NCBI GenBank assembly: GCA_964402325.1
Contig: CAYOBI010000043.1
Coordinates: forward strand, 1-23,914
Direction of reading: 5' to 3'
DNA: 23,914 nt
From: Raineyella sp964402325
Lineage (GTDB): Bacteria > Actinomycetota > Actinomycetes > Propionibacteriales > Propionibacteriaceae
Shown here: one piece after another, positions 1-7,176 of the stretch
Position numbering within the stretch: position 1 is the stretch's first letter
Layout of the letters: every line of letters starts with the position of its first letter
The notes under the pieces: model-generated
Told to the model about the DNA's origin: nothing
Database searches by the model: none
Seen by the model: the letters and a program-made list of their open reading frames with translations, nothing else
Translations under genes and position numbers: made by a program

Positions 1-209
1 GCGCGGCGGGCCAGGGCGGCCACCGCGTCGAGTGCGGCGACGATCGCCGCGGCCTGGGCCCGCGACCCGGCCGACCCCTCGACCACCGGCTCGGCCTGCG
101 CCTCGGCGACGACCGGACGCGGGCCGGATCGGGCCAGCACGGCCCCGCGGCGGAAGGCGGGGGTGTCGGCGGGCGCGGTCCAGTACCGCTCCAGCTCCGG
201 ATCGCGACG
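1..209 (-). CDS. Unrecognised protein, partial (runs off left edge; 5' end unclear)
   Basis: On the minus strand an open frame reads through the first ~200 bases with protein-like composition: RDPELERYWTAPADTPAF, then an Arg/Val-rich stretch and an Ala-rich helical stretch near the window edge. The plus-strand frames over the same bases give Arg/Gly-rich translations with unnatural second codon positions, so the minus frame is the better coding candidate. No start codon with a ribosome binding site was found. Rightward of about 205 the frame continues only as the exact antisense of the FCD remnant, so the 5' end is probably missing or displaced. I do not recognise the family. The bases are either the 3' part of a gene cut by a rearrangement or one side of a misjoined contig. 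Confidence 0.4.
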
Positions 210-422
210 TTGCTGGAACTGCTCGGCACGATCCGGGCGCTGCTGCGGATCTGGATGGAACACCACATCCAGGACGAGGAGCAGATGCGGACCGCGTTCG
301 AGGAGCACCGGCAGATCCTCGAGGCGATCGCCGCGGGCGACGCCGACACCGCCGTCGCCCGGATGGACAGTCACATGGACACCGCCGACGCCCGGCTCCG
401 GGCCGCCGCGACGGCGACCTGA
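204..422 (+). pseudogene. 3' remnant of a GntR-type transcriptional regulator (FCD effector-binding domain)
   Basis: The last ~70 codons translate as a helical segment LLELLGTIRALLRIWMEHH followed by EEHRQILEAIAAGD and an MDSHM motif, ending at a TGA at 420-422. This is the standard C-terminal end of an FCD domain, the all-helical ligand-binding domain of FadR-subfamily GntR regulators, where the H-x2-I/L-x2-AI-x2-GD and M-x2-H residues are conserved. The frame stays open to the left edge, but upstream of about position 204 the translation becomes Arg/Gly-rich and nothing like an FCD domain or a winged helix. The DNA-binding half and most of the effector domain are therefore absent here. It is read as a truncated gene, or as a real gene 3' end joined to unrelated sequence. 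It ends convergently with the GAP1 gene, 33 bases apart. Confidence 0.6.
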
Positions 423-430
423 TCCGGACG

Positions 431-446
431 CGTTCCCGCGGGAACG
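431..446. terminator. Perfect 16-bp palindrome between convergent gene ends
   Basis: CGTTCCCGCGGGAACG is a perfect inverted repeat in the 33-base gap between the stop of the FCD remnant and the stop of the GAP1 gene. Its position suggests a small bidirectional hairpin terminator, but there is no adjacent T-run. A protein-binding site is an alternative reading. Confidence 0.35.
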
Positions 447-455
447 TCAGGGGCC

Positions 456-2087
456 TCAGAAGCCGCCGATCCCCCGGACCCGGAGCTCCTCGGCGACCAC
501 CGGCGGGATGCCGGCCTGGGTGGCGAGCCGCGGCCAGGACCGCCGCAGCGCCTGGCGGACGTCACGGGTGTCGAGGCGGCCGAGCACCGCGAGCGGCGCG
601 CCCGCGGGGGCGGCCGGGCAGCCGAGCAGCAGGTCGGCCCATTCCTCGGCGGGCAGGCCCCGCCAGCCGGCGAGCCGGGCCCGGACGTCGGCCGGGTCGG
701 CCCCCGGGTCCGCGGCGACGACCCGCAGCGCCGCCTGCAGGCCGGCCACGAAGGCGGGCCGGTCCTCGGCGAGCCGGGCCAGGTCGTCGGGGGCGTCGGT
801 CCAACCGGCCAGCCAGGCGACCACCGCGGCGTGCACGACCGGGCCCCACTCCTCGGTGAGGACACGCCATTCGTACGCCTCGAGGGAGCCCTCGCGGGCC
901 CCGTCGAGCGAGGCGAGGGCGGAGGCGAGCTTGCGGTCGGCGACGACCGGGCGGTAATCGGCGGCGTCGTGGCTGAGCGGGCGGGCGACGAGCCGGACGA
1001 GGTTGCGGGAGTCCATCGTCGCGCAGATCACCCGCTGCGCCCGGGCCTGGGTCGCGGGGTCGCCCTGCACCGGCCCGAACCAGGCGAACATCTGGTCGGT
1101 CAGCGCCGGCACCGCGGTCCACAGGGTGCGGTACGGCAACCGCCGGCGGGCGCGGACCACCTCGGCGAGCCGGGTCATCGCGTACGGGCCCCCGAGCAGC
1201 CGGGCGAACACCGCCGGGCCCACCTCGTCGGCCAGGAGGTCGAAGGCCCGGTCGTCGAGCGACACCGCCGGGTCGATCACCAGGGCGTCCAGCCGGGCGA
1301 CGAACGCCTCTGCCCCGTCCACCTCGGCGTCCTGGACGGGGTGCTCCAGGTAGGTGCGCAACAGTGCCACGGCCCGCTCCCCCACCGCGATCGGCCCGCC
1401 GTCCAGGTCGACCGCGCCCGACAGCCCCGCACCGGAGAAGGGCGCCACGACCAGCCCGACCCCCGGCCCGCCGGTCTCGGCCGGATCGTCGGGCTGGGCC
1501 ACGAACGTCGACCACCACAGGTCCGCCGCGACCCGGCGCGGCAGCGCCCGGGCCAGCGCGGACAGCGTCGCCACCCCGGCCGCGGGGTCGGCGGTGCGCA
1601 GCAGCAGGGGCGTACGGTCCGCGAGGTGGCCGAGGAGCGTGGCGAGCAGGTCCTGGCGGACGTCCCCGGGGGCGGGCCGGGTCCGGCGGGCGGGCAGGCC
1701 GAGCACCTCCAACACACCGCCGAGCGGCTGTTCCTCGCGGCGCGACAGCACGCCGTCGCGGGCGAGGTCGAGCAGGTCGTGGGCGCACTGGCGGCCGGAC
1801 GGGTCCAGCAGGCAGTGCGCGGCGAAGGTCCCGGGCCGGCCGACCCGGCCGAGGTAGACCTTGGAGACGAGCAGGGTGCCGTGCTCGGTGGGGCGCGCCT
1901 CGAGGCCACAGGGCGGTTCCGTGCCGCGCATCACCTCGGCGTCGGAGCCGCGCGGCAGGAACGCGCGGGCGGCGTCCGGCAGCCAGGGCGACCCGTCGAC
2001 CAATGGCCAGCCGGCCGAGGCGCCGAGCACGCCGAGCCCGTTGCTGGTCGGGCCCCAGCCGACCACGGCCTGCTGGATCTCAGCCAT
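456..2087 (-). CDS. GTPase-associated protein 1 (GAP1)-like protein, 543 aa
   Basis: The protein starts MAEIQQAVVGWGPTSNG and continues with a glycine/proline-rich globular N-terminal region (AASAGWP-like stretch, then a beta-rich section with SKVYLGRVGRPGTFAAHCLLD). This resembles the GAP1-N2 domain of proteins encoded next to bacterial TRAFAC GTPases. A middle region includes a WWSTFVAQP motif, and a long helical Ala/Leu-rich C-terminal half corresponds to the GAP1 M and C regions. It has no signal peptide or membrane segment and is predicted cytosolic. Its ATG (2085-2087) lies just upstream of the GTPase stop (2080-2082), so the two genes overlap by 8 bases and are translationally coupled. 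It is the last gene of the kinase operon. The family's biochemical function is unknown; acting as partner or regulator of the GTPase is inferred from constant association. Confidence 0.72.
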   Translation of the reverse strand: MAEIQQAVVGWGPTSNGLGVLGASAGWPLVDGSPWLPDAARAFLPRGSDAEVMRGTEPPCGLEARPTEHGTLLVSKVYLGRVGRPGTFAAHCLLDPSGRQCAHDLLDLARDGVLSRREEQPLGGVLEVLGLPARRTRPAPGDVRQDLLATLLGHLADRTPLLLRTADPAAGVATLSALARALPRRVAADLWWSTFVAQPDDPAETGGPGVGLVVAPFSGAGLSGAVDLDGGPIAVGERAVALLRTYLEHPVQDAEVDGAEAFVARLDALVIDPAVSLDDRAFDLLADEVGPAVFARLLGGPYAMTRLAEVVRARRRLPYRTLWTAVPALTDQMFAWFGPVQGDPATQARAQRVICATMDSRNLVRLVARPLSHDAADYRPVVADRKLASALASLDGAREGSLEAYEWRVLTEEWGPVVHAAVVAWLAGWTDAPDDLARLAEDRPAFVAGLQAALRVVAADPGADPADVRARLAGWRGLPAEEWADLLLGCPAAPAGAPLAVLGRLDTRDVRQALRRSWPRLATQAGIPPVVAEELRVRGIGGF

Positions 2088-3219
2088 GCACCCGCTCCTG
2101 CCCGTAGAGCGCGGCGGCCCCGGCCAGCAGGCCCATGTCGTGCAGCAGGCCGAGCAGGGGTTCGTGCACCCGGACCGGCGCAATGGTGTCGAACATTCCG
2201 AGATTGTTCACCGGGCAGCCGGTCGCCGACACCGCGTGGTAGCGGATCAGCAGCGAGAACCGTTCCGCCTCGGCGAGGATCGCGGGCCCGTGCTGGGCCA
2301 GCAGCTCGTACGGCCAGCGTGACTGCCGGCGCAGGTAGTCGTCCTCGTGCCCGTAGAACCGGGCGTCGAGCGGGATCGACTGACCCGGGTGCGGCCGGCG
2401 GGCCTCCAGCGGGGCGAGTTCGTCGCACTTGGCGACCACCACCCCGGTCGGGACCGGGTCGCGACGGTCGGCGACGGCCCGGGCGGACTGGAGCGCGGCG
2501 ACCACGGTGCCGGCGCCGGGGGCGGTGGCCCCTTCGATCCCGGGGGCCAGCGCGAAGCCGGTCTCCGGGCCGAACGCCAGGTTGACCGGGGAGCAGAACA
2601 CCAGCGCGCCCGACATCACCGACAGGTACGGGTTGAGGTCGGCGCTGGAGCGGGCGTCGCGGTATCCCTCCCCCGCGGCGTCGAAGAAGAGCAGGTTGAC
2701 GTCCTCGTCGGGGGCCCAGTCGCGGTGCATCCGGACCACCAGCGGGGCGGTCCGCTCCAGCCGGGTCTGCTCCGGCGGGCGGCGCATCGCCAACGGGGTG
2801 ACGTAGTCGCGCTGGTAGACGGCCTTGGAGCGCTCCTCGACGGTGAAGGTGAGGCCCATCGCGGCGAGGTCGGTCATCGCGACGATCCGCTGCAGCAGCA
2901 CCGCCAGGTAGGTCGACTTCGACACCGACGAGGGGCCGACCAGGCCGATCGGCAGGGTCTCGCGGCGCAGGAACTCGGCCGGCATCACGTGCCCGCGGGG
3001 GCAGCGGTGGTGCACGCCGAGGCGCAGCATCTCGAGGTGTTCGGCCCGGTCCCGGTCCCGGTCCGGGGCGGTGGCGCCGACCAGCGAGCGGACCCCCCGG
3101 ATGACCGTACGGACGGCGTCGCGCCGCGGCGGGGTCCACGGCTCACTCTGTGCGGTGTAGGTGGTGAACTCGTGCGCCCGATAGTGCGCGGCGCACTGGG
3201 GACACAGGTAGCGGGCCAT
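2080..3219 (-). CDS. Zinc-ribbon TRAFAC-type GTPase (double-GTPase family-like), 379 aa
   Basis: The N-terminus carries CPQC (C6, C9), and a second possible metal pair C73/H77 lies in HRCPRGH, forming a split zinc ribbon. The P-loop follows directly: IGLVGPSSVSKSTYLAVLL at residues 91-109, then LLFFDAAGEGY (D180, G183), which matches the DxxG switch II, and VVAKCDEL (263-266) in the NKxD position. Order, spacing and the KSTYLA signature fit the TRAFAC GTPases that sit beside GAP1 proteins in actinobacteria. The P-loop has Ser where the last Gly of GxxxxGKS is usual, and the NKxD motif has Ala for Asn, so nucleotide specificity is uncertain. Start: ATG 3217-3219 overlaps the preceding gene's TGA by one base (TGATG). 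No membrane segment is seen. It probably acts downstream of the membrane-anchored kinase and with GAP1. Confidence 0.78.
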   Translation of the reverse strand: MARYLCPQCAAHYRAHEFTTYTAQSEPWTPPRRDAVRTVIRGVRSLVGATAPDRDRDRAEHLEMLRLGVHHRCPRGHVMPAEFLRRETLPIGLVGPSSVSKSTYLAVLLQRIVAMTDLAAMGLTFTVEERSKAVYQRDYVTPLAMRRPPEQTRLERTAPLVVRMHRDWAPDEDVNLLFFDAAGEGYRDARSSADLNPYLSVMSGALVFCSPVNLAFGPETGFALAPGIEGATAPGAGTVVAALQSARAVADRRDPVPTGVVVAKCDELAPLEARRPHPGQSIPLDARFYGHEDDYLRRQSRWPYELLAQHGPAILAEAERFSLLIRYHAVSATGCPVNNLGMFDTIAPVRVHEPLLGLLHDMGLLAGAAALYGQERVHG

Positions 3220-3374
3220 CAGCGCGCCACCACGAGGACCATCACCAGCACCGCGACGGCCAGCCCGACCAGCCGCAGGATCCGCAGCCGGCGGCCGTAG
3301 CGGACCTGGGCGTCGTGCCGGGCCAGCTTCGCCAGCCGGCGCCGTTCGGCCTCGTCGAAGGACGACACACTCAT
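3219..3374 (-). CDS. Small single-pass membrane protein, 51 aa
   Basis: The ORF starts MSVSSFDEAERRRLAK, has a strongly basic amphipathic middle (several Arg/Lys/His over residues 11-34), and ends in one hydrophobic helix (about residues 35-50, VGLAVAVLVMVLVV) with a single terminal Arg. This suggests an N-inside, tail-anchored protein. Its ATG overlaps the kinase stop as ATGA (3371-3374) and its TGA overlaps the GTPase ATG as TGATG, so it is embedded between two recognisable genes and is very likely translated. No family is recognised. Possible roles are an adaptor placing the GTPase at the membrane near the kinase, or a small membrane-active component; neither can be decided from sequence. 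Confidence 0.8.
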   Translation of the reverse strand: MSVSSFDEAERRRLAKLARHDAQVRYGRRLRILRLVGLAVAVLVMVLVVAR

Positions 3375-4792
3375 GGGAACACCGATCTTCCGAGGGCCAG
3401 CAGCGCCACCCCGACGACGAGGCCGAGGGCGGTGCCGGCGAGGGCGGCCGCGGCCAGGTAGCCGGCCCAGTGGCCGGGGCCGAACCGTTCGGCGCCCAGG
3501 TACCCCTCGACGGCGAACAGCTGGCGCCACCAGGCGGCGAGCTGGGCCGGCACCGAGTCCGGGTCGGCCATGTCGGCGGGCAGGCCGGCCCGCGGCAGGA
3601 CGGCGGGCGGCGGCGGGGGCTCGTCGGCGGCCAGCGGCAGGTAGACCGCCTGGGTGGGCGCGACCCGGGTCGCATCGTCGTACCGGGGCGCGTCGTACGG
3701 GGGTGCGGCCGGCGGGATGGCGTAGCTGCGCAGGATCGTGGCGTCGGGGTCGTCGGTGTCGCGGTGGGGCAGTTCGAAGGTCGTGGTCGGGGCCTGCACC
3801 GGGCCGGCGGGGCGGGCGGTGCTGCCGGCGGTGAGCCGGCTGTGCAGGGCCCGGGCACTGGGCCGGTTGTCGGACCGTACGGTCAGGGCCTGGCGGACGC
3901 ACTCGCGGACCACCGGGTCGGTGATCGTCGCCAGCACGGCCTCGTCGGCCGCCCGACCGGTGCCGTACGCATCCTCGTACTCGCGCGGGTCGTCCAGCGA
4001 GCCGACGAACGGGTGCCGGTTCGGCGCGTACATGTCGAGCACCGTCAGGCCCCAGGAGAACACGTCGGAGGCCTGGTCGATCCGCGGCGACAGGAAGTGC
4101 TCGGGACTGGCGAACTGGAACGTCGCGTGCCGCCACGCCGGGCCGTCGTCACCGGTGGCGCCGCCGGACTCGTAGTCGATCAGCTCCACCCCGGTGATCT
4201 GCCGGCTGCCGGAGACCTGGACGATCACGTTCGCCGGCTTGATGTCGCCGTGGAAGAGCGGATGGCCGTTGTAGGTCCGGGTGTGCAGCTCGACGATGCG
4301 CTCCAGCATCAGTCGCGCCAGCACCGCCCGGTTGCCCTCCAGCCCGCCCTGCGTCCGGGTCTGGGTGAGCGTCAGGCCGTGGATGTAGCGGCGGACCACC
4401 CAGGCGTACCCGCCGCCGACGCCGGTGGCCGGCACCCCGTCGGGGAGCAGCGCGTTGCGCCGGGCCGCCTCCTCCTCGTTCGCCAGCAGCCGGGCGGCGT
4501 GCTGGCCGATCACCGGGGCGCCCGCGTCGGGCCGGCCGGCCGGTGAGGTGCCGACGCGGATCACCTTGATGACGTACGCCTCGGGGCTCTGGCCGGGCTG
4601 CAATTGGCCCCAGTACCCGAGGAACGGGGTGAGCTTCTTCTCGTCGATCGGGGCCGACGCCGGCCGCAGCCGCCGGGTCAGGTCGATCACCGGCTGCCGG
4701 CCGGCGGCGTCGACCAGCGCCCCGGGATCGTCCGCGCGGGGCTCGAAGAGCACCCCGGTCGCCTCGACGGTGGTCGTCCGGCCGGGAACCAT
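3371..4792 (-). CDS. Membrane-anchored Ser/Thr protein kinase-like protein, 473 aa
   Basis: Kinase-fold motifs are present in order. YVIKVIRV places the ATP-binding Lys at K76, and an EEE patch at 106-108 could supply the helix-C Glu. The catalytic loop is HGDIKPANV (181-189; D183, K185, N188), DYE at 207-209 replaces DFG, ASPEH (229-233) is the APE motif, and DVFSWGLTVLDM (243-254) is the F-helix Asp region. A Gly-rich loop is not obvious in the N-terminal lobe. A Pro-rich linker (about 330-420) leads to one hydrophobic helix at about 445-468, so the kinase domain is cytoplasmic and C-terminally anchored with almost no external domain. The ATG at 4790-4792 has a good ribosome binding site (GGGAGGTGG). 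It heads a four-gene operon whose genes overlap. The HGD and DYE variants are compatible with activity, but a pseudokinase role is possible. Confidence 0.88.
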   Translation of the reverse strand: MVPGRTTTVEATGVLFEPRADDPGALVDAAGRQPVIDLTRRLRPASAPIDEKKLTPFLGYWGQLQPGQSPEAYVIKVIRVGTSPAGRPDAGAPVIGQHAARLLANEEEAARRNALLPDGVPATGVGGGYAWVVRRYIHGLTLTQTRTQGGLEGNRAVLARLMLERIVELHTRTYNGHPLFHGDIKPANVIVQVSGSRQITGVELIDYESGGATGDDGPAWRHATFQFASPEHFLSPRIDQASDVFSWGLTVLDMYAPNRHPFVGSLDDPREYEDAYGTGRAADEAVLATITDPVVRECVRQALTVRSDNRPSARALHSRLTAGSTARPAGPVQAPTTTFELPHRDTDDPDATILRSYAIPPAAPPYDAPRYDDATRVAPTQAVYLPLAADEPPPPPAVLPRAGLPADMADPDSVPAQLAAWWRQLFAVEGYLGAERFGPGHWAGYLAAAALAGTALGLVVGVALLALGRSVFP

Positions 4793-4849
4793 GGCCCACC
4801 TCCCGTCGGCGTCGTACCGTCTGCTCCTCCCGCGGCCGCGGGTGGCCCC

Positions 4850-4874
4850 ATTCTAGGTGGCCGGGTGGCACCCG
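4850..4874 (-). promoter_or_regulatory. Probable promoter and operator-like repeat of the kinase operon
   Basis: On the minus strand a TAGAAT hexamer (4855-4850) gives a -10 box with a leader of about 50 bases before the kinase ATG, and a purine-rich ribosome binding site lies just before the start. Immediately upstream is the perfect inverted repeat CGGGTG-G-CACCCG (4862-4874), placed where the -35/-10 spacer and -35 edge would fall, a usual repressor position. No convincing -35 hexamer was found. The site call is inference. Confidence 0.45.
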
Positions 4875-4959
4875 ACCCCGGCCGCGGGCGCCGGACGGCA
4901 ACGTCGGGGGGCGGTTCAGGGATGCCCCGGGGGCGGTCGGGGGGCCACCTGCCGGGCCC

Positions 4960-5020
4960 GCACAGCCTTCACAACAACGCCGGGGGGACGGGCACAGAAC
5001 CGGCACAGCATCCGGCTGTG
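4960..5020 (+). promoter_or_regulatory. Direct and inverted repeats upstream of the ferric-reductase operon
   Basis: GCACAG occurs three times (4960-4965, 4992-4997, 5003-5008), spaced 32 and 11 bases apart, close to whole helical turns. The last copy forms a perfect inverted repeat CACAGC-ATCCG-GCTGTG (5004-5020) that ends 10 bases before the chosen start codon. This is consistent with a regulator-binding array or an RNA hairpin near the translation start. No -10/-35 pair could be assigned confidently. The 238-base divergent gap between the kinase and this operon holds nothing else recognised. Confidence 0.35.
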
Positions 5021-5030
5021 GTCTGGAGTC

Positions 5031-6557
5031 ATGCAGGAGCCCACGTACCGATCAGCCACGATGACCGCCCCCGGCAGCGCCGGGGCCGGCGCCCGTGCCA
5101 ACGCCGCCACGGTGCCGGGCAACCCCTCACAGGCCGGCTCGGAACCTCCCCGCCGCGCCACCGGAGACACCCGGGTACCGGCACAGCCGGCCCGTCGCGG
5201 ACGTACGCCCCTGACGGTCGAGGCCGCCCGGGACAACGCCCACGGCCGGGCCTCCACCTGGTTCCTCGCCACGATCGGTGCGATCGGCGGCGTGGTCCTG
5301 GGCCTGACCATCCAGGCGGTGCTCCCCCTCACCGGGACGCTGTCCAACCTCGTCTACGTCGTCTCCGTGCTGGCGGCCTCCGTCGGCACGTACGGCGTCC
5401 TCGTCCTGCTGCTGCTGATCGCCCGGCTGCCGGTGCTGGAACGCTCGATCGGCCAGGACCACCTGGTTACCTGGCACAAACGGATCGCCCCCTGGGCGAT
5501 GTGGCTCGTCTTCGTCCACATCATCCTGGTGGTGCTGAGCTACGGCATGGACGCGAAGCACAACTGGTTCGCCGAACTGTGGAGCCTGACCACCACCACG
5601 CCGTGGATCCTGCCGGCCCTGGCCGGCACGGCCGCGATCATCGCCGCCGGGTACACGTCCTGGAAGCGCGTGCGGCGGACGATCAAGCACGAGACCTGGT
5701 GGACCGTCCACCTCTACACCTACCTGGGCGTGGCGCTGGCCTTCGCCCACCAGATCACCACCGGCGGCCCGTTCCTCTCCGGCTGGTCACGCGCCCTCTG
5801 GGTCGCCCTCTACCTCGGTGTCTTCGGCGCCATCATCGGCTTCCGCGTGGCACTGCCGCTCTACCGCTCGGCGCGCCACGGCCTGCGGGTAGCGGCGGTC
5901 GTCCCCGAGGCGCCGGGCGTGGTCAGCATCTGGGTCCGCGGCCGTGACCTGCATCGGCTCGGGGCGCAGGAGGGGCAGTTCTTCAACTGGCGCTTCCTCC
6001 ACCCGGGCCTGGGCTACGAGGCCCACCCGTACTCCATCTCGGGGCTGCGCGGCGACATGATGCGGCTCACCGTCAAGGCGCTCGGCGACGCGTCGTCGGC
6101 GATGGCCGGCCTGCGGGTCGGCACCCGGGTGCTCGTCGAGGGGCCGTACGGGGCCGTCACCCCCGGCCGCGTCGCCCCCGACCCGGAGGACCGCACCCGC
6201 CGCGTCGTGCTCGTCGCCGGTGGCGTGGGCGTCGGCCCGGTCGCCGCCCTGGCCGACCGGGTGGCCGGCGAGGCGCCGCTCGACATCATCTACCGGGCGA
6301 AGTCGATGGACCAGATGCCGCACCGCGACGAAATCTGGGAGCTGCAGTCCCGCCCCCGGGTCCGGGTGCACCTGATGCCCGGCCACCGCGACGCCTACCC
6401 CCTCAGCCCCGAACATCTGCGCGCCACCGTCGGCCGGCTCGACGACGCCGAGGTGTACGTCTGCGGCCCGGCCGCGCTGAACCACCAGGTCGTCCGGTCG
6501 GCCCGCGCCCTGGGCGCCCGCCCCGAGAACATCCACCACGAGATCTTCGACCTGTGA
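5031..6557 (+). CDS. Ferric-reductase-like transmembrane haem protein with FAD/NAD(P)-binding domain, 508 aa
   Basis: After a Pro/Ala-rich cytoplasmic tail (1-75), six hydrophobic segments follow between about 76 and 280. Histidine pairs H149/H163 and H227/H240 are spaced as bis-haem ligands on two helices of the ferric reductase/NOX-type core. The C-terminal half is a ferredoxin-NADP reductase-like module: HPYSIS (332-337) for FAD, GGVGVGP (397-403) and YVCGP (476-480) for NAD(P)H, and a terminal EIF. It should pass electrons from cytosolic NAD(P)H across the membrane. Start: ATG 5031 has GGAG only two bases upstream; ATG 5061 is an alternative with no better ribosome site. It is first in an operon with an FMN-binding protein and ApbE, so the extracytoplasmic flavoprotein is its likely electron acceptor. 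Confidence 0.88.
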   Translation: MQEPTYRSATMTAPGSAGAGARANAATVPGNPSQAGSEPPRRATGDTRVPAQPARRGRTPLTVEAARDNAHGRASTWFLATIGAIGGVVLGLTIQAVLPLTGTLSNLVYVVSVLAASVGTYGVLVLLLLIARLPVLERSIGQDHLVTWHKRIAPWAMWLVFVHIILVVLSYGMDAKHNWFAELWSLTTTTPWILPALAGTAAIIAAGYTSWKRVRRTIKHETWWTVHLYTYLGVALAFAHQITTGGPFLSGWSRALWVALYLGVFGAIIGFRVALPLYRSARHGLRVAAVVPEAPGVVSIWVRGRDLHRLGAQEGQFFNWRFLHPGLGYEAHPYSISGLRGDMMRLTVKALGDASSAMAGLRVGTRVLVEGPYGAVTPGRVAPDPEDRTRRVVLVAGGVGVGPVAALADRVAGEAPLDIIYRAKSMDQMPHRDEIWELQSRPRVRVHLMPGHRDAYPLSPEHLRATVGRLDDAEVYVCGPAALNHQVVRSARALGARPENIHHEIFDL

Positions 6558-6567
6558 GGCGACGACG

Positions 6568-7176
6568 ATGAAGTCCGCGATCACCACCGTCCTGGTCACC
6601 GGGGCCACCGTCGCCGGCGTGGCCGGCGTCCTGGTCCTCAGCCCCAGCCGCTCCGCCCTCTCGGCGCTCAACGGCGGCACCAGCCAACTCGGCACCGACT
6701 CCGACCGGTCCGGTGGCGAGCAGCTCGGGGAGGGACAGGTCGGTGGTGGTCCGGCCGGGCCGCAGTACGGTCAGCGGCCCGGGCCCGGTGGCGCGGCCTT
6801 CCCCGGCGAGGACGGCGAGTCCTCCGACGACGGGTCCGACGACACCGGCTCGGGCAGCACCGGCTCGGGGTCGACCGGCAGCACCGGCTCGACCGCCACC
6901 GGTACCGGCTACACCGGGTCGGCGTACCAGTCGCCGTACGGCCCGATGCAGGTGGCGATCACCGTCGACGGCACGCGGATCACCGGCATCCAGTGGACCC
7001 AGCTCCCGATGAGCGACGGCCACTCCTACCGGATCAACAGCTACGCGGCCCCGCTGCTCGTCGAGCAAGCGATGACCGCACAGTCCGCCACGGTCGACGG
7101 CGTCTCCGGCGCCACGTACACCACCGACGGCTTCCGCACGTCCCTCGAATCCGCGATCCAGAAGGCAGGTCTGTGA
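6568..7176 (+). CDS. Exported FMN-binding domain protein (ApbE substrate), 202 aa
   Basis: A short basic N-terminus and hydrophobic stretch (about 4-24) form a signal peptide or membrane anchor. An Asp/Gly/Ser/Thr low-complexity linker follows (about 83-118, repeated GSGSTG-like units). The C-terminal FMN-binding domain runs from about 125 to the end and contains DGVSGATYTTDGF. T183 in the SGAT motif is the predicted site of covalent FMN attachment, by phosphoester bond, by an ApbE transferase. A GAGG ribosome site overlaps the upstream stop, 8 bases before the ATG, and the ApbE gene overlaps its stop. The protein is inferred to be a flavinylated electron carrier outside the membrane, reduced by the upstream haem/FAD protein. 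The terminal acceptor is unknown. Confidence 0.88.
   Translation: MKSAITTVLVTGATVAGVAGVLVLSPSRSALSALNGGTSQLGTDSDRSGGEQLGEGQVGGGPAGPQYGQRPGPGGAAFPGEDGESSDDGSDDTGSGSTGSGSTGSTGSTATGTGYTGSAYQSPYGPMQVAITVDGTRITGIQWTQLPMSDGHSYRINSYAAPLLVEQAMTAQSATVDGVSGATYTTDGFRTSLESAIQKAGL

Noticed and set aside
831..2585. Plus-strand open frames over the GAP1 and GTPase genes
   Set aside because: Gly/Arg/His-rich translations without domains; the minus-strand genes overlap each other at starts and stops as real operon members do.
5031..5090. ATG 5061 as the start of the ferric-reductase-like protein
   Set aside because: It has no properly spaced ribosome site or -10 box. ATG 5031 is kept although its own GGAG is unusually close, so the choice is only weakly supported.
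6820..6920. Short repeats in the FMN-binding gene considered as a CRISPR-like or intergenic repeat array
   Set aside because: They are in-frame Gly/Ser/Thr/Asp codons of a flexible linker with irregular units and no spacers.
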